This document shows positions 1 through 11,446 of a stretch of DNA of 64,000 bases, one piece after another. The stretch is from Pinus tabuliformis. Lineage: Eukaryota > Streptophyta > Pinopsida > Pinales > Pinaceae. The notes under the pieces were generated by a model that saw nothing but the letters and a program-made list of their open reading frames with translations, was not told the origin of the DNA and searched no databases. Each line of letters starts with the position of its first letter. The first letter of the stretch is position 1. The stretch spans positions 832,512,071 through 832,576,070 of the forward strand of contig CM062816.1 of the NCBI GenBank assembly GCA_031772625.1, given 5' to 3'. The position numbers and the translations under genes are program-made.

Positions 1-41
1 CCAAACTGTGCTCCTTTACATTGCTTAAGTAGTTTCACACT

Positions 42-724
42 CTAGTCACGTGACATGAAGTGCCACTATCAACATACGACACACCGAAGTCACCGTGTTT
101 GTGTTCGAGTTTCATGAGCTTGAAATTCGACAAAAGTTCAATACTTTTTTTTTGAGAATAAAATTCAGCATTAGGTTCAACATACTACAAAATTTAGAAA
201 TTAAAAAAATATATAATTAGGCTCAAACCTAGCCTTGGAACTGTACAATGTAGTGCACTGAATGCATCGTGGGTCTCAAACCCCAGTTGCAAAGCACTTC
301 ACAATTCGAATCAAAGATTTGAAACCCAACCGTAAAGTACATCACTATTTGACAGTCGGCCACGCTTGACAATCGACCACAATGCGCATCACAATGACAT
401 CAACAACAAAGCAAATACAAACCCCAACTTGGCCTTTTGCTATCCAATTCGACAAGAAACTAGTTGGTAGTAACCACCATGGGCGCAAGTGCGTTGTTAG
501 AATTGTCAAAGGTGCAATTTTGGGAGAGTGGAGGTGACCCACAAGATTTAGTTGGAACTGGACTAGATAGAATTAAGCTTGGTGGTAGTGATTTTTTCAC
601 TTTAGTATATAAGGATTTGAGTTTGCATTGAAGTTCAACGAACTAAAACAAATAAGCTCAAATTTTGATGGAATTAGGGAATTTCAAACTTATAGGTTGA
701 AATTTGCTGAACCAAGTGACTTAG
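42..724. mobile_element. Possible hAT-type element, CTAAGTCAC termini (degraded)
   Basis: The right end, read inward, is CTAAGTCACTTGGTTCAGC. This is very close to the left end of the element at 59618 (CTATGTCACAAGGTTCAGC). The left end begins CTAGTCACGTGACATG at 42. The flanking octamers (35-42 tcacactc and 725-732 ccacacac) agree at only six of eight positions, so the duplication is unproven. Subterminal GTTCAA/GAACC-type words occur near both ends. No transposase coding is seen. Confidence 0.4.
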
Positions 725-759
725 CCACACACTGGTGGCCATTGAACTAGAGTAACATG

Positions 760-1698
760 CGATGAGTGAAAACTCATCCTCAAATCCGGCTGCAAACTCG
801 TCCATCCTAGCTGTACCAATGACCTGCTTCTTTTGTTTGTTCTTTTTCTTGTTAGTGCACTGACTGGCATAATGTCATGGTTGGTGGCAAGCAAAACATT
901 TTACTTTCTTGATGTTTGAATTCTTTTCTTTCTCTGTGAGGCAGCTCCTTCAGTGCTACCTTTCTTGGCCTTTCCCTTGCTCTTGGATGTTAGAGCCATG
1001 TTCTCTCCCTCCTCACCCTTCTTCTTTTGGTCTCCACGTTGAGACCCATCTAGGATCTCTTCTTGTATGAAATCATCCCACAACCTTTCCCATGTGGGAA
1101 GATGCTCTCGTCCAACGATGCATTTAACAAACACATCCCACTACTTTGTAAAGCCATTCAAGGCTATACACACTACCTTAGTGTCAGCAACTGTGTCCCC
1201 TATGGCTGCCATCTCATCTCGTACCTACGTGAGCCTAATAAGGAAAGAAGTCACACTTTCTCCCTTGGACATTTTGGTGTTGTGGAGCTTCTCCCTTGGT
1301 ACCATCTTCTGGTTTTGGTTATCACTCTCGTACAATTTTGTGAGTGCATCCCACATCTCTTTTGTTTTCTTCTTTGCCAAATGGGGAATCAGGGGATCTT
1401 TTACCCCATCTAAGATGATCCTCTATGCCCTAGTTTCTGTCACTTCATGGAGGTTTAAGGCAATAGGATCTGATGTAGGCACAACTGCTATGGAGTTGAC
1501 AAAGCTCCATAACTTCTCCTTGAGAACAACTGTAATTTGTGCTTCTCACTGAAGATAATTTCAGAATCCTAATCTGTCTTCACACCTGACATTGGAGATC
1601 AAACCCTTGATTAACTGTTGTTGATGACCACGAACCCCTTTGAGCTTGAACCTATGCAACGCTTGAATTTATTTCATAGGTTTGTCTTTGATACCATG
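760..1698 (-). mobile_element. Copia-type gag remnant with primer-binding site (fossil)
   Basis: Minus-strand coding remnants match the Copia gag (UBN2-type) region, for example LPTWERLWDDFIQEE, and a CCHC zinc-knuckle-like motif lies near 850-890. A sequence resembling the initiator-Met primer-binding site (TGGTATCAAAG on the minus strand) lies near 1688-1698 and marks the 5' end of the internal region. Its 5' LTR should lie to the right. The remnant belongs to the same broad lineage as the element at 19837-26486. It is truncated, has several breaks and looks old. No pol region is present. Confidence 0.7.
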
Positions 1699-2240
1699 CT
1701 ACTTTTTTTTGAACCTAGCAAAACGATTTAATGTGCCAATAAATTTGTATACCCATATTTAATTTTAGAAGAAAACTTGTATCTAAATTGATGCACCGAA
1801 AACACTGTTGAGCTTCTAAAAGATCTACACTTGGATACAAAAATCAAGCACTTTAAATTTTGACAGAATTTTTTAGCTTGGAAACCTAACTTGGGAAAAC
1901 CAACATTTGTGTTTTGTTTTTATTTTAGCTTGTAAGGGAAAATCATAAATTTATTACAGCTACAAAACCTAGCCCATTGCCTTGGAAATTGAGTCAAACA
2001 AATTTGTCTAGATTTGTGTGCCAAGCAACAATTTGTTGCCTCGATTTGCATGTTAACAATGCCTATATTTGCATGCCAAATTGTTGCCTCGATATGCATT
2101 CCATCAGTGCCTTGATATGTGTACTATTGTGCACTCCTCGATTGTTGTGAGAAGATACTTGTGTAGCCCTATCACACATGTGACTTGTCTTTGTTTGCAT
2201 GCCTGGCTGCTTTTTTCGTCTCCTTTTCCTCACTTGCTCC
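1699..2240 (-). mobile_element. Probable 5' LTR of the preceding Copia remnant
   Basis: This stretch follows the primer-binding-like sequence directly and runs to the edge of the Ty3-type protease remnant. It has no coding potential and contains an internal imperfect repeat (TTGTTGCCTCGATTTGCATG near 2031-2050 and again near 2083-2100). No second LTR copy was found in the window, so the right boundary is approximate. Confidence 0.4.
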
Positions 2241-4271
2241 TCCTAGGCATTCGTGCCAACTTCCTTGAAGTGCATGCTACCTTTGGAATGTGTCATGTCC
2301 ATTTGTAGGGTTCCTTCTAATTTTGCTCCCCATGAGCGTGATAACAACATGCCATACTTAGGGGAATCTTTGCAACCACTATATCCATCACTAGACTTTT
2401 AGCAGGGATCTGGGCTAAAGTAACACATAGGTCTTTGACAAGACCTAGGCATCTAACTTTGCTAGAATCAAAGGAATACAAATCTTTGTATTGTCTAGTA
2501 ATGTCAAGTCCTAGTTTTTCCATGACTGCTTGGGCAATTAAATTATGGGATGCCCCTGAATCTAGCATAGCATTGTGGAGAATTTTATCATGAATATTCA
2601 AACTGAAATAAAATGGAGGGACTCCTCCTTCTTGTGGTTTGCCTTTTCTGGCCCAAATAAGAGTTCAGGCTGATCATCATTCAGATTTACATCATCAGTT
2701 TTCTCTCCATTGTTTAATGATTTCATGACCTGAGTCTTGTATGTATTTTTGTTCATTAATTTAGTTAAGGGGATAGAAATTTTAAGCTTGGCAAGTTCAT
2801 TTTCTATACTAAATGGTGTTTGATTCTTAAGCAGATTTGGAAAATCAGACTTATCAACAACTACTTTTGTGGGAAGTTCTGTTTGTTGATTTGTAGAAGG
2901 GAGATTAGTTTGAGTAGTTTTGAAAGGAGTATCAATGGTCTTTTTCGTAGTAGCTTCTGCTGGCTTCTTTCCAAGATTTTCAATGGTTTTCTTAGGAAGA
3001 TTTTTTGCTGTTTTCTTGGAATCAGAATCAGAGACCCTTTTGATAGGATTTTGAGCATTCTTTTTATTGGCAGTATCTTGATTTTTCTTACTTCTAAGAT
3101 TATACTGCCTATGGACTTCCATTATGGCATTTTCAAATCCTTGTTTGTATTCATCTGACTCTTCAAAATCCATTTCAGTCTGGGCTATAAGAAAAAGTTC
3201 TTGCTCCTCTTGAGTGAGGAAAACTGTTTCATCATCACTTATCCCTAACAAATTTATTTGATTATCATCCAAATCTTCCACAATATTCCCCTCATCATCT
3301 GTGTAATTTTCCTGAAAAGGAGGTTGGACCTGCTGGTCTGGTCCCTTTTGTTCTCTTTGTTTAATTTGGGGAACATTCCTTCTAAAATTTTGGTTTCTAG
3401 TTTGAGGGACATTTTGGTTTTCTCTTGCTTGAGTTTGGTCATTAATGTTCACTCTTTGCATCATTTGATTCACTACTCTGACTAAGTTATCAATCTTATG
3501 GTCAACAACAGAAGTAGAAGGTTCTTCTTTTATGGTTACTCTGCGTTCAGACTTCTGTTTGGCTTTTTTGGCTAGGATGTTAGCTTCAACTTTAATTGCA
3601 TTTGCTTGCATTTCTTCCAAAGTTGTCGGGTCTCTCTCTCTAAGTTGATATTCCATGTCTACATCGAAACCATCTGGAAAATCAATCAGAGCTAGGCCAG
3701 GGGAGGGCTTGATGTCTTGTGGAATGGCATTGTAAACAATATTGAATCGTTCACAATATTCTTGGGTTTGAGATATATATGGTTGCAGTATGGCTTTGTC
3801 TATGTCAATTTGATCTAGAAAAGCCTCAGACTTTGATCTAAACAAACTTTACTAGAAACGCAAATCAAATTCTATGTCTTGTAAAGTTTCAAATTTCTCT
3901 GGGAGAGAATTAGACCTTGACAAAGGAATATTCTTAGGGAGAGAATTGAATCTAGATAGAGGACTATTACTACCTTGACTCTCGGTAAAGATTCTCTTTC
4001 TCACCAGTTTCTCAGGGTCATCTACAATTTCAGCAGGGTTGGGATCAGGGTGAGATCTAGTGTAAATTCTTTTGGGAGCCAGGGCTATAAAAAATCATCA
4101 CACAAAAATCAAAATCAGAATCAATGATACAACAGATATCTACAAAATAACAACCTCAGATCATGTATTTCATAATGATACAACAATTGCTTACTGAAAT
4201 ACTGATTTTAAACCAGGGAATAATAATGTTTTGGATTAAAATGTATTCTTCCCCAGTATGGTCACCACTAT
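2240..4271 (-). mobile_element. Ty3-type gag-protease remnant (fossil)
   Basis: On the minus strand, gag begins near 4090 and runs to about 2600. It includes a conserved block around CERFNIVYNAIPQDIKP, a YQLRERDPTTLEEMQ segment, a basic/Gln-rich stretch and a YNLRSKK motif. The retropepsin-type protease follows, with the catalytic triad DSGASHN near 2550. A leader of about 160 bp and a candidate primer-binding site (TGGTGACCATACTGGGG, near 4254-4270) precede gag, and the LTR appears to start at 4272 with TGTTATCATTCTG on the + strand. No reverse transcriptase or integrase follows, so the element is truncated. It is old and carries a few breaks. Confidence 0.75.
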
Positions 4272-5145
4272 GTTATCATTCTGTATTTTTGAGGTTGATG
4301 GAGTAAATACATTGGACAACATCAAACCACTTTTGAAGCTGGGATCTAGCCCTGCCAGCTTCAGAGAGGGATCTCTCTTTATGATTTAACTTGGTTTTTA
4401 AGTTGATCTTAGGCTAGTTATGATTATGCTTGGTTGTTTGTTTGAATTTGGTTGATTGATCTGATCAAATTACTTTCTTTCCATTGGGCTATGGAGTAAA
4501 ATAAAGCTGGATATTGCATCAATATGTCTAAAGAATAATCACAGGGCGAGCTAGTTGCATTTACTGGATCCTTAAGGTGAATTATGAAATGGAGAAGAGG
4601 TGATTTCAGTAATGATTGAAAAGCATTTAAGAATTTTTCAATCAGAGTTTAGAAGAAAAACATATAGATTGTAAAAATAGTCCAAATAAGGTGTTCAATT
4701 AACAAATCTTATTTTTCACATTTCCTGTTTTACAATTAGATTTTCATATGATTATAACGCAGAGAAAAACAATGGAACAACTGTTACAATAGGAAAAACA
4801 TCACGAGTAAATTGCAACACAAGAATCCTATAAAAGTATTTGTATTATTGGCGTTCCAACAACGCGGAAAAAGGTACAATGCTTAATAGAAAAATTACAC
4901 TGATCAGGAACCGATGCTCAATACTTTGAATGAATGAAGTATTTAAACATTATTTCCAAAAAGATTACAATGTATGCCGCATCGACATAGCAATCTATTA
5001 TTAACTACAAAATAACAGAGTGACTAAAGTGCCCACAAAAGGTGAATTCGATGAAGTGATTTGGATGTTTGGCACTATTTGAGCGGAGAACAGTTGCTGA
5101 GTTGCCACGATTTGGGTGTTGCGCTAGATGTAGTTGATCTTTTCT
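4272..5145 (-). other. LTR-like region between gag leader and unrecognised coding region
   Basis: The left edge has the expected terminus next to a primer-binding-like sequence, so this is probably the 3' part of the LTR of the Ty3-type element. No coding signal is evident. I could not find the other edge, and no second copy lies in the window. Whether the LTR stops here or extends through the coding region at 5146-8473 is open. Confidence 0.4.
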
Positions 5146-8100
5146 TTAATCTTGAAATTCGCACAGTTTATCCCAATGCTCTTCATCTGGGATGGTTTTT
5201 TTTGTTGCATTGCGGTAGATCTTATCTACCTCGGTATATTTAGCAAATGTAGGCCTTACCATGAAAATATGCTTTATCTCAAGCTGAATGAACATAATGT
5301 TATTGATAGCTTCGAAAAAGGCTCTCCCTGTCATAGCACCTTTAATGTGGGAAGACTTAGCAGTATCCTTTGCAATGTCTGTAAGCTTCTTCTTATAATC
5401 TTCCCTGGTCATTAATTTGTCATTAATTACAAATAAAGAAGGCAGGCCCCTCTTTGTTAATACCTCTATTTTGGTGAAAAATCTGTTGACTGCTACTTCC
5501 AAACTGTGACATTTTTTTGTAAGCTACACAATCAAATTTTTCTTTTTAAGAACTTTCTTTACTTCTAAAATTGTCTCTATCCTATCATCTACTCCCAAAT
5601 CATCCAGCTCATATTTGTTTTTGGAATTGAGAAACTTGATGATGTTGTTGGCTGTGGTAGGCATATCTCCCAACTCATTGTTAATAGTGGAAATGGCCTG
5701 ATTGGCTTTCTCAATCAACTCTTTTTGTTCAAATATAATCTGAATACATGGCCAGATTTCATCCATGGCTTCAATTATATTGTTCCATATAATTTCCTTA
5801 ACTTGAGCTAGTGTGTGGCCAATGGAGGATTTGGTTGCAGATTTCTGCCATGCTTCTATCTGGTTTTGAGCTCTTTGTAGCTCTGCTGCATGGAAAGTTT
5901 CAGTCTTTGCCTTTGGTCTTGCAGAATATTAACTTGAGCCTGCAATCTTTTAATTTCTTCTGTTTGGAGAGACATATTTTCCACTGCACTTGCCAACTGA
6001 TTTGCAGTATTCCCTGTGTTTGCTGTAGAAGAGGTAGATGTAGGAACTGTTGTAAGAGGTACAACTTCCAAAGGGACAATAGACATTTTGGCAGCTTGCT
6101 CCTTTTCTTTGATTATTTTCTCCATCTCTATTTCCATTTGTTTCAACTGTACATTCTATTCCATGATGAGCTTCATCATGTTTGCCTTTTGTGACTCTGT
6201 TTCTTCAATGCCTTTGGCCACAGGATCTTCTGTGGCTGGTAATTTCAACTGTTTTCTCAATGTTGCTATGTCGGTATTCTTCTTTCTTATGATCTCTTCT
6301 GTTGCATTGATGTTTGAAGGATCATATCCTATCTTGATTACCAAGTCCTCCAAAGCTTTGATCCTTGTGTCTTTGGCAAGTGAAGAGACTTTCTCCATCT
6401 TCAATTGTGACTGAACATTAGCTAAAGTAACCTGCAATTTAGACAAACTCATAGCAATGTTAGTGAGTGTGGATGAAATCATTTGACCAGTTTGTTTGTG
6501 CATCTCCATTTGATCAATGGGATGTATGTCTTTTACATCAAATTCAAATGAAGTCTTTTTGTAATCTGATGTTGCCTTGGGCTGTGGGATTTGTGCTTGG
6601 AGGAAGGCCATCTGCATTTTTCCTTTCTCAGAGTCAAAGGCTGACAGTAGTCTGCTTTGAGAATTGGAAGTCTGCTTCTAGAACTGATTATATGTATTGA
6701 TCTTCAAAGCTTCATTTCTCACTTTAATCTCCTTGAATATATCAAATATGCTCTTTTCTGTCTCCCCTGTGGTAGATGTGCTGGTTTGCATAACTTGTTG
6801 CTGATCCTGTGAAGCTGTCGAGGTGGTAGGAGAGAGTGTAGTCTGATCACCTACTAGTGAGGAAACAGGTGTCTCTTTGGTGGTGATAATATCCTCTTGA
6901 GCTGAATCCTTGCTTAGGTTAACTTTGGGATTGAGCTTAGTCCTCTTCCTATATATGATTTTGAAGTCTTCGCTGTGAGTATCAATCACTGGAGGTGACT
7001 CTTCTTCTCTGATCCTTTTTGCTGCTTTCTCCTGTGTGACAGGAGTCTGTAATGTTGAAGTTGACACCAATTGCTCCTCTGCCTCTTGTAGAGTGTTCTC
7101 AATCCATTCTAGCTAGTTCTTGTATCTCTCAATCTTTGGTCTGGATGTATGAAAATAAGTTGTAGATTTATTCTCTACCCTTAACTTGGAGATGACCCCT
7201 AATGGATCATATGACCATGTAAAGTTGAGGCTGAATTGCATTTCTTTCAACAATTTGTCTGCTTCTTCCCCTGCTGCCCTGCTATTGCAAATGAAAGGTC
7301 CTATTTGTGTTTTGATCTTGAATTGAGACTTCTTCTTGGCAGACACAAAATGAATCTCATCTACATTGAGCATTTGCCTGATGTATTCTAGAGCAAAAAT
7401 CCTCATTGGGAGGAATTTTGGCAGTTTGTAAGGAGCAAGTTCACACCCATATATCCTTAACTTTGTGTAATTTTGGTAAAGATACCAATCTCCTGTCTGG
7501 ACTTGGTCTAATAACTGCAAAATTTTCCTGATTTCTTCACTGATTCTTGGCTTTGACTTGCTGCTTAGGAGACCGAGTGCTGGATGTACAAACATTTCTA
7601 TGAATTGTTTGTATGAATATTTTTCCTGCTCCTTCATTACTAGTGTAGTCCAGAAGATGACATATTGCTGATTTCCCTCTTCATCCAACTTTTGTAATGC
7701 AAGCTTGAGGTTGTCTCCCTGAAAATACAAAACCATGTATACTAACACAGAAGCATATTTAAATACTTCCTTAGTTTGAAATTTGACAAACTGGTCATGG
7801 ATGGAATCTACAAGGAATTGGCTAAAATTGAGCAAGATGGAAGGCTTGGAATCTGTGGAGAAAATAGAAAGAAAACCTACAATAGCCTCATCTACCCACT
7901 GATTTGAGTAATAACCAAGGAGGTAGGAATAACAATGATAATCTGCTTAGCTCTCTCAGGGAAAATGGAGGATGGATAGGAAGGGTTTTTCTTGGGTAAA
8001 GGGGCATCTTCAGTCAAGAAAATCTCAATCGTTTTGGCTCTTTTTGCAAAGTGCAGTTTCTGATACAATTCAGTGAGTGCTTCATGAGAGAAAGGAGTGG

Positions 8101-8473
8101 CATTCTCTGTAATAGGTGCTTACATCATTTGACCTATGGATTGGGTAGTTATGGTGAATAAAATTTGTCTTGTAGGGGCAATAACCGCTCTTTGACTGGG
8201 TAGATAACAAGCATGACATTTCCTGACGAATTCAGGGGTACTGTGGGTACGGGGAAAGATATAATGGGGCAAATTGGATTCCCACAATCCAATATCATTT
8301 GACTTATCAATGAACTTGTCTTCTAGCCAGCAGTACATTTCAAACAAATCAAACTCACATAGGGTTTCATGAATTTTGTAGTCCCTATCCGCCAGAGGTA
8401 TATGGTGAAAATCGATGGGAGGGTGGATCAGAGGACTCACGGGTTCTTCCTGTCCCTTATCTTTAGGAGGCAT
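5146..8473 (-). pseudogene. Unrecognised, probably element-encoded coding region (broken)
   Basis: A 3.3-kb minus-strand region carries coding in one direction. It begins at MPPKDKGQEEPVSPLIHPP (8473) and has a block with GLWESNLPHYIFPRTHSTP (about 8260). A well-preserved globular part lies about 7100-7840, with LVYMVLYFQGDNLKLALQK. Then come a Ser/Thr-rich linker (about 6700-7070), heptad-like coiled-coil segments (about 5860-6620), and a C-terminal part near 5146-5500. I recognise no catalytic motif or named domain. The overall layout resembles extra open reading frames carried by large plant retrotransposons, and a Ty3-type gag lies downstream in the same orientation. It is interrupted by several breaks. 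It could instead be a decayed host gene or another mobile family. Confidence 0.5.
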
Positions 8474-8696
8474 GATTGGATAAGGCTAAGAACACTGATG
8501 GAATGGTGATTATGCAGGTTTGGAGTATGCAGAGAAAATGGATTTGAGCAGACAGGAAAATAGAGGCAGTAATTGGCATGGCGGTTAACTGGTGTGATGC
8601 TCGGGCGGGTGAAACTGTTGCAATTCGAAATGGCAAACTTGTCACAAAAAGATGATATTAGCAGAGTGTAGAACCGGTGAATAGGCGAAAAAAAGG

Positions 8697-8708
8697 AAAT
8701 TTATAGCT
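8697..8708 (-). promoter_or_regulatory. TATA box candidate for the minus-strand coding region
   Basis: The minus strand reads AGCTATAAATTT about 225 bp before the ATG at 8473. The spacing fits a plant promoter with a roughly 190-bp 5' leader. It sits just downstream of two palindromes and a duplicated CCAAT module, which supports a promoter role, but there is no transcript evidence. Confidence 0.45.
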
Positions 8709-8738
8709 TTCAGGCTTCCCCTTGACGATGGCACGGGT

Positions 8739-8774
8739 CCGTTACATTAACGGTTAAGTAATTAAATTACTTAA
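8739..8774. promoter_or_regulatory. Two adjacent palindromes upstream of the TATA candidate
   Basis: CCGTTA-cat-TAACGG (8739-8753) is a perfect 6-bp inverted repeat carrying the AACGG core on both strands. It is followed immediately by TTAAGTAATT-a-AATTACTTAA (8754-8774), a perfect 10-bp inverted repeat. They lie 30-75 bp upstream of the TATA candidate. Confidence 0.4.
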
Positions 8775-8800
8775 TAGATTGATTTTGGAGGGAGTGGATG

Positions 8801-8862
8801 TGATTGGCAGGAGCAACGGATAGATGAGGTGGTGGGAGAGGATTGGCAGGAGTGTAACGGAC
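8801..8862 (-). promoter_or_regulatory. Duplicated CCAAT plus AACGG module
   Basis: GATTGGCAGGAG followed closely by AACGG(A) occurs twice on the + strand (8802-8820 and 8841-8861). On the minus strand these are two CCAAT boxes with adjacent CCGTT words. AACGG is the core of plant MYB3R (MSA-type) sites. The module lies 100-160 bp upstream of the TATA candidate. Confidence 0.4.
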
Positions 8863-11236
8863 AGGGCAATGGTTTCGTGCGACAGAGAAAACCATTTCGG
8901 AGGGGGCCTGAGGTCGTTAGTGGTTTGGGCATAGGGCGGTGCGAAAGCACAAGATGGCGCCACGTTGCGGTGAGGGCGGGTTTCAATACCGCCCATTTCG
9001 AGACCCCCTCGACAATAAAGTTCAGATGGTGAGGGGGGGCCGAAACATAATATTGGCCGTCAAATGTGAAGGGGTGGGTTCAGATGAGGTGAAAGGCGAC
9101 GGTACTTTATTGTGATGTGATGGGTGAATGGTGGGGTAGGGAAATGAATTTAATGGGATAATGCACTGGATGTGTGGTGCGGTAGGGAACTGAATGAAAT
9201 ATATAAGTGGGGGAATGATGGTCGGGTGATGAAACTTATGAATAATGGGATAATGCAGCAAATGTGCTTTGATACACCAAACCTTAGAATAAACCTTTAT
9301 CTCTTTGCTTTCCTGCTGCGCATGAAAATACCTTTAGAATTTGGCTTAGGATAAAATTTTCATGTTTTTCCTAATATCATCATCCTATTTCTTCCTACCC
9401 TCCCATTTCAATTCTTTTTCTAAGCTAACATTTTTTCTTCTTGCTTTGTGGGGTGCATTTAGACTAGTAGACCCAAATCTTTTTTTTTTTTTGAAAATCT
9501 ATCCTATTCTATCACTTATTTCACCATTGATTCAGATTAGATTGTTGAATCAATTTTTATTTCTACCTAGCTACTGATTTACCAAGATTAAACTGTTTGG
9601 TAAATCTTTATTCACTAACCTATTCAACAGAAATTTAAATGTGTTCAATCATGATTAAACTGTATGATTTGAACAGAATTTTAGTCATTGTGGCATTCAA
9701 AAACAATTTGCACACAACCTTATTTGATAATAAACTAAAAGAACTAACTTATCAGTAGTGGCATTTAGACTTGCAGCACTTTCCGTATTATTTTCTATTT
9801 TTTTTTTTGTGGAGTTCTTATTTCCTTTTTCCTTATTCATTTTTTTAACATACCCTCTTTACATTTTCTTTTTCATATATTTTTGGAAATCATTTGAATA
9901 TTGAAATTATGTACAATATGAAATTACAAATACAAAATACTCAATCACTTTGAGATCCTATAATTTATAGGACCCTAACACTATGTTTAAAAAATTGTTT
10001 CACTTCAGAACCCTTGACCTAGGGTTTTGGAGAACTGAAAACACTGTCCGTTGGCTGATTGATTCACTGTTGCTGATTTCTCCACATATACAGCCACCGT
10101 ACCAACACTACCTCCAAATTTGAAGCATCCTTGCGTCATTCTGTACCTGTACCTGCAGAAAAAGGTAAACCCCCTTCTGTGCCAAAAGACAGCCCTGTAC
10201 CCGCAATTTTGGCAGCAAAACCAATGCCCAGACTGTCCATACTCCTGCCAGCAACAAAATCTGTATGCTTCATGGTTACACCAGGGCCCATACAGAGCTC
10301 CCCATGCTGAAAAAAATGCACACCCTGTTGTTGCTCTCCATTTCTCTCCTCTCCACATTGCGTTGGCTCTCCTCTCCCCATCTCATCGGATGTCTCCACT
10401 TTCCATTTTGTTGGCTGTCTCACCTGACAAGATTTATGTCAACAAATCATAAATATTGTGAATTTAGCTCTCACAAGTTCATGACTATACTATTTATTGC
10501 CTAAAATTCTTATTTGTGGATGTTTCCACTATCTGGCCTTGTGACATATTCTCTTCTGCATTTGAATCTCCAAAAGAATTTTTATTTTGTTTTGAATAAT
10601 AATTTTTTCCACAGATGTTTTGGAGATGAGGATTGGCTCTAGTCTAGATATTAGCATCATGTTCAATACCAGTTTCCTATTGTAATTATTTTCCAGAAGT
10701 TTTGCTGAACGGTATTTGTATATGAAAATGCGTTTTCAGTACTGCTGCTGATGTAAAGGGTGCCTGATGTAGTTCGACTTCAATTTTGCCTTCAAGCCTA
10801 TTGACAGTCTTTAGAATTTCATTCTAAGGCTGTGAATTTTGGTTTCTACATCGTTCTTTTTGCTTGTATGTTGTGCCTTTTATTTTCTGGATGTAATATT
10901 TTTGGTGATGCTTTGAGGGTTTGCACACTATCTTTTGTTGTTATGCTTGATGATTTTTTAAGTAGGTTTTCTTCAATTTTGCTTTATATGTTTGCTTAAT
11001 TTCTGTGTCTGTTGCTTTATCCCTAGTCCTATTATAAAACATTGTGACAATTTTTTTACTGTTGATGTAAGCTTGCTAAACTTTCTCACATAAATTGAAA
11101 GGTTGCATTCAAACTCGTTTCTGTAATGTTTTGACTTCTTTTATGGTTATAATGTCATTGTCACAGTGTTGATGTGCAACTGATTAAATTTTTCCCATGA
11201 CTGAAATGACTTTGTTTACCTTTTTCTTGGTTACAG
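8863..11236. other. No recognised gene; upstream intron or flank
   Basis: 8863-9060 is GC-rich and contains a GGCGG/CCGCC inverted pair near 8970-8990; it may be the distal part of the promoter region. 9060-9350 is unassigned. 9360-9960 is T-rich with poly-T tracts. 10000-10430 is a GC-richer patch without a convincing reading frame. 10440-11236 is T-rich, intron-like DNA leading to the ACX1 acceptor. No upstream ACX1 exon was found here. Confidence 0.5.
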
Positions 11237-11446
11237 GGAGTGTTTATACCAGCTATAAAGGGGCAGGCAAATGAAGAGCAGCAGCAGGAGTGGCTTCCTC
11301 TTGCAAATAAAATGCAAATAATTGGTTGTTATGCGCAAACGGAGATGGGCCATGGTTCTAATGTCCAAGGTCTTGAGACAACTGCAACGTTTGACCCAAA
11401 TACTGATGAATTTGTTTTAAATAGCCCAACTCTGACTTCGACCAAG
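11237..11446 (+). CDS. ACX1: ACX1-like internal exon a (70 codons)
   Basis: The exon follows a pyrimidine-rich tract ending in TTACAG and is closed by the donor GTGATC. It encodes 70 complete codons starting [10 protein letters not shown] and ending TLTSTK. It carries the acyl-CoA dehydrogenase middle-domain signature [19 protein letters not shown], which in this family lines the FAD/substrate pocket. Reading on past the donor gives intron-encoded residues unlike the family, which fixes the 3' boundary. The preceding residues (YVDLHW-like in ACX1) were not found anywhere upstream in the window, so the upstream intron is at least 11.2 kb if no exon was missed. Confidence 0.95.

Noticed and set aside
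2820-3485. Plus-strand frames rich in Phe, Leu and Ile that resemble membrane proteins.
   Set aside because: They are antisense shadows of the Lys/Asn/Gln-rich Ty3-type gag on the minus strand.
5811-6414. Plus-strand hydrophobic frames (127 and 132 codons).
   Set aside because: They are antisense shadows of the coiled-coil part of the minus-strand coding region.
10005-10452. Open frames on both strands (up to 117 codons) considered as an upstream ACX1 exon or a separate gene.
   Set aside because: None matches the ACX1 N-terminal sequence, no splice pattern fits, and the opposite-strand frames are mutually overlapping.
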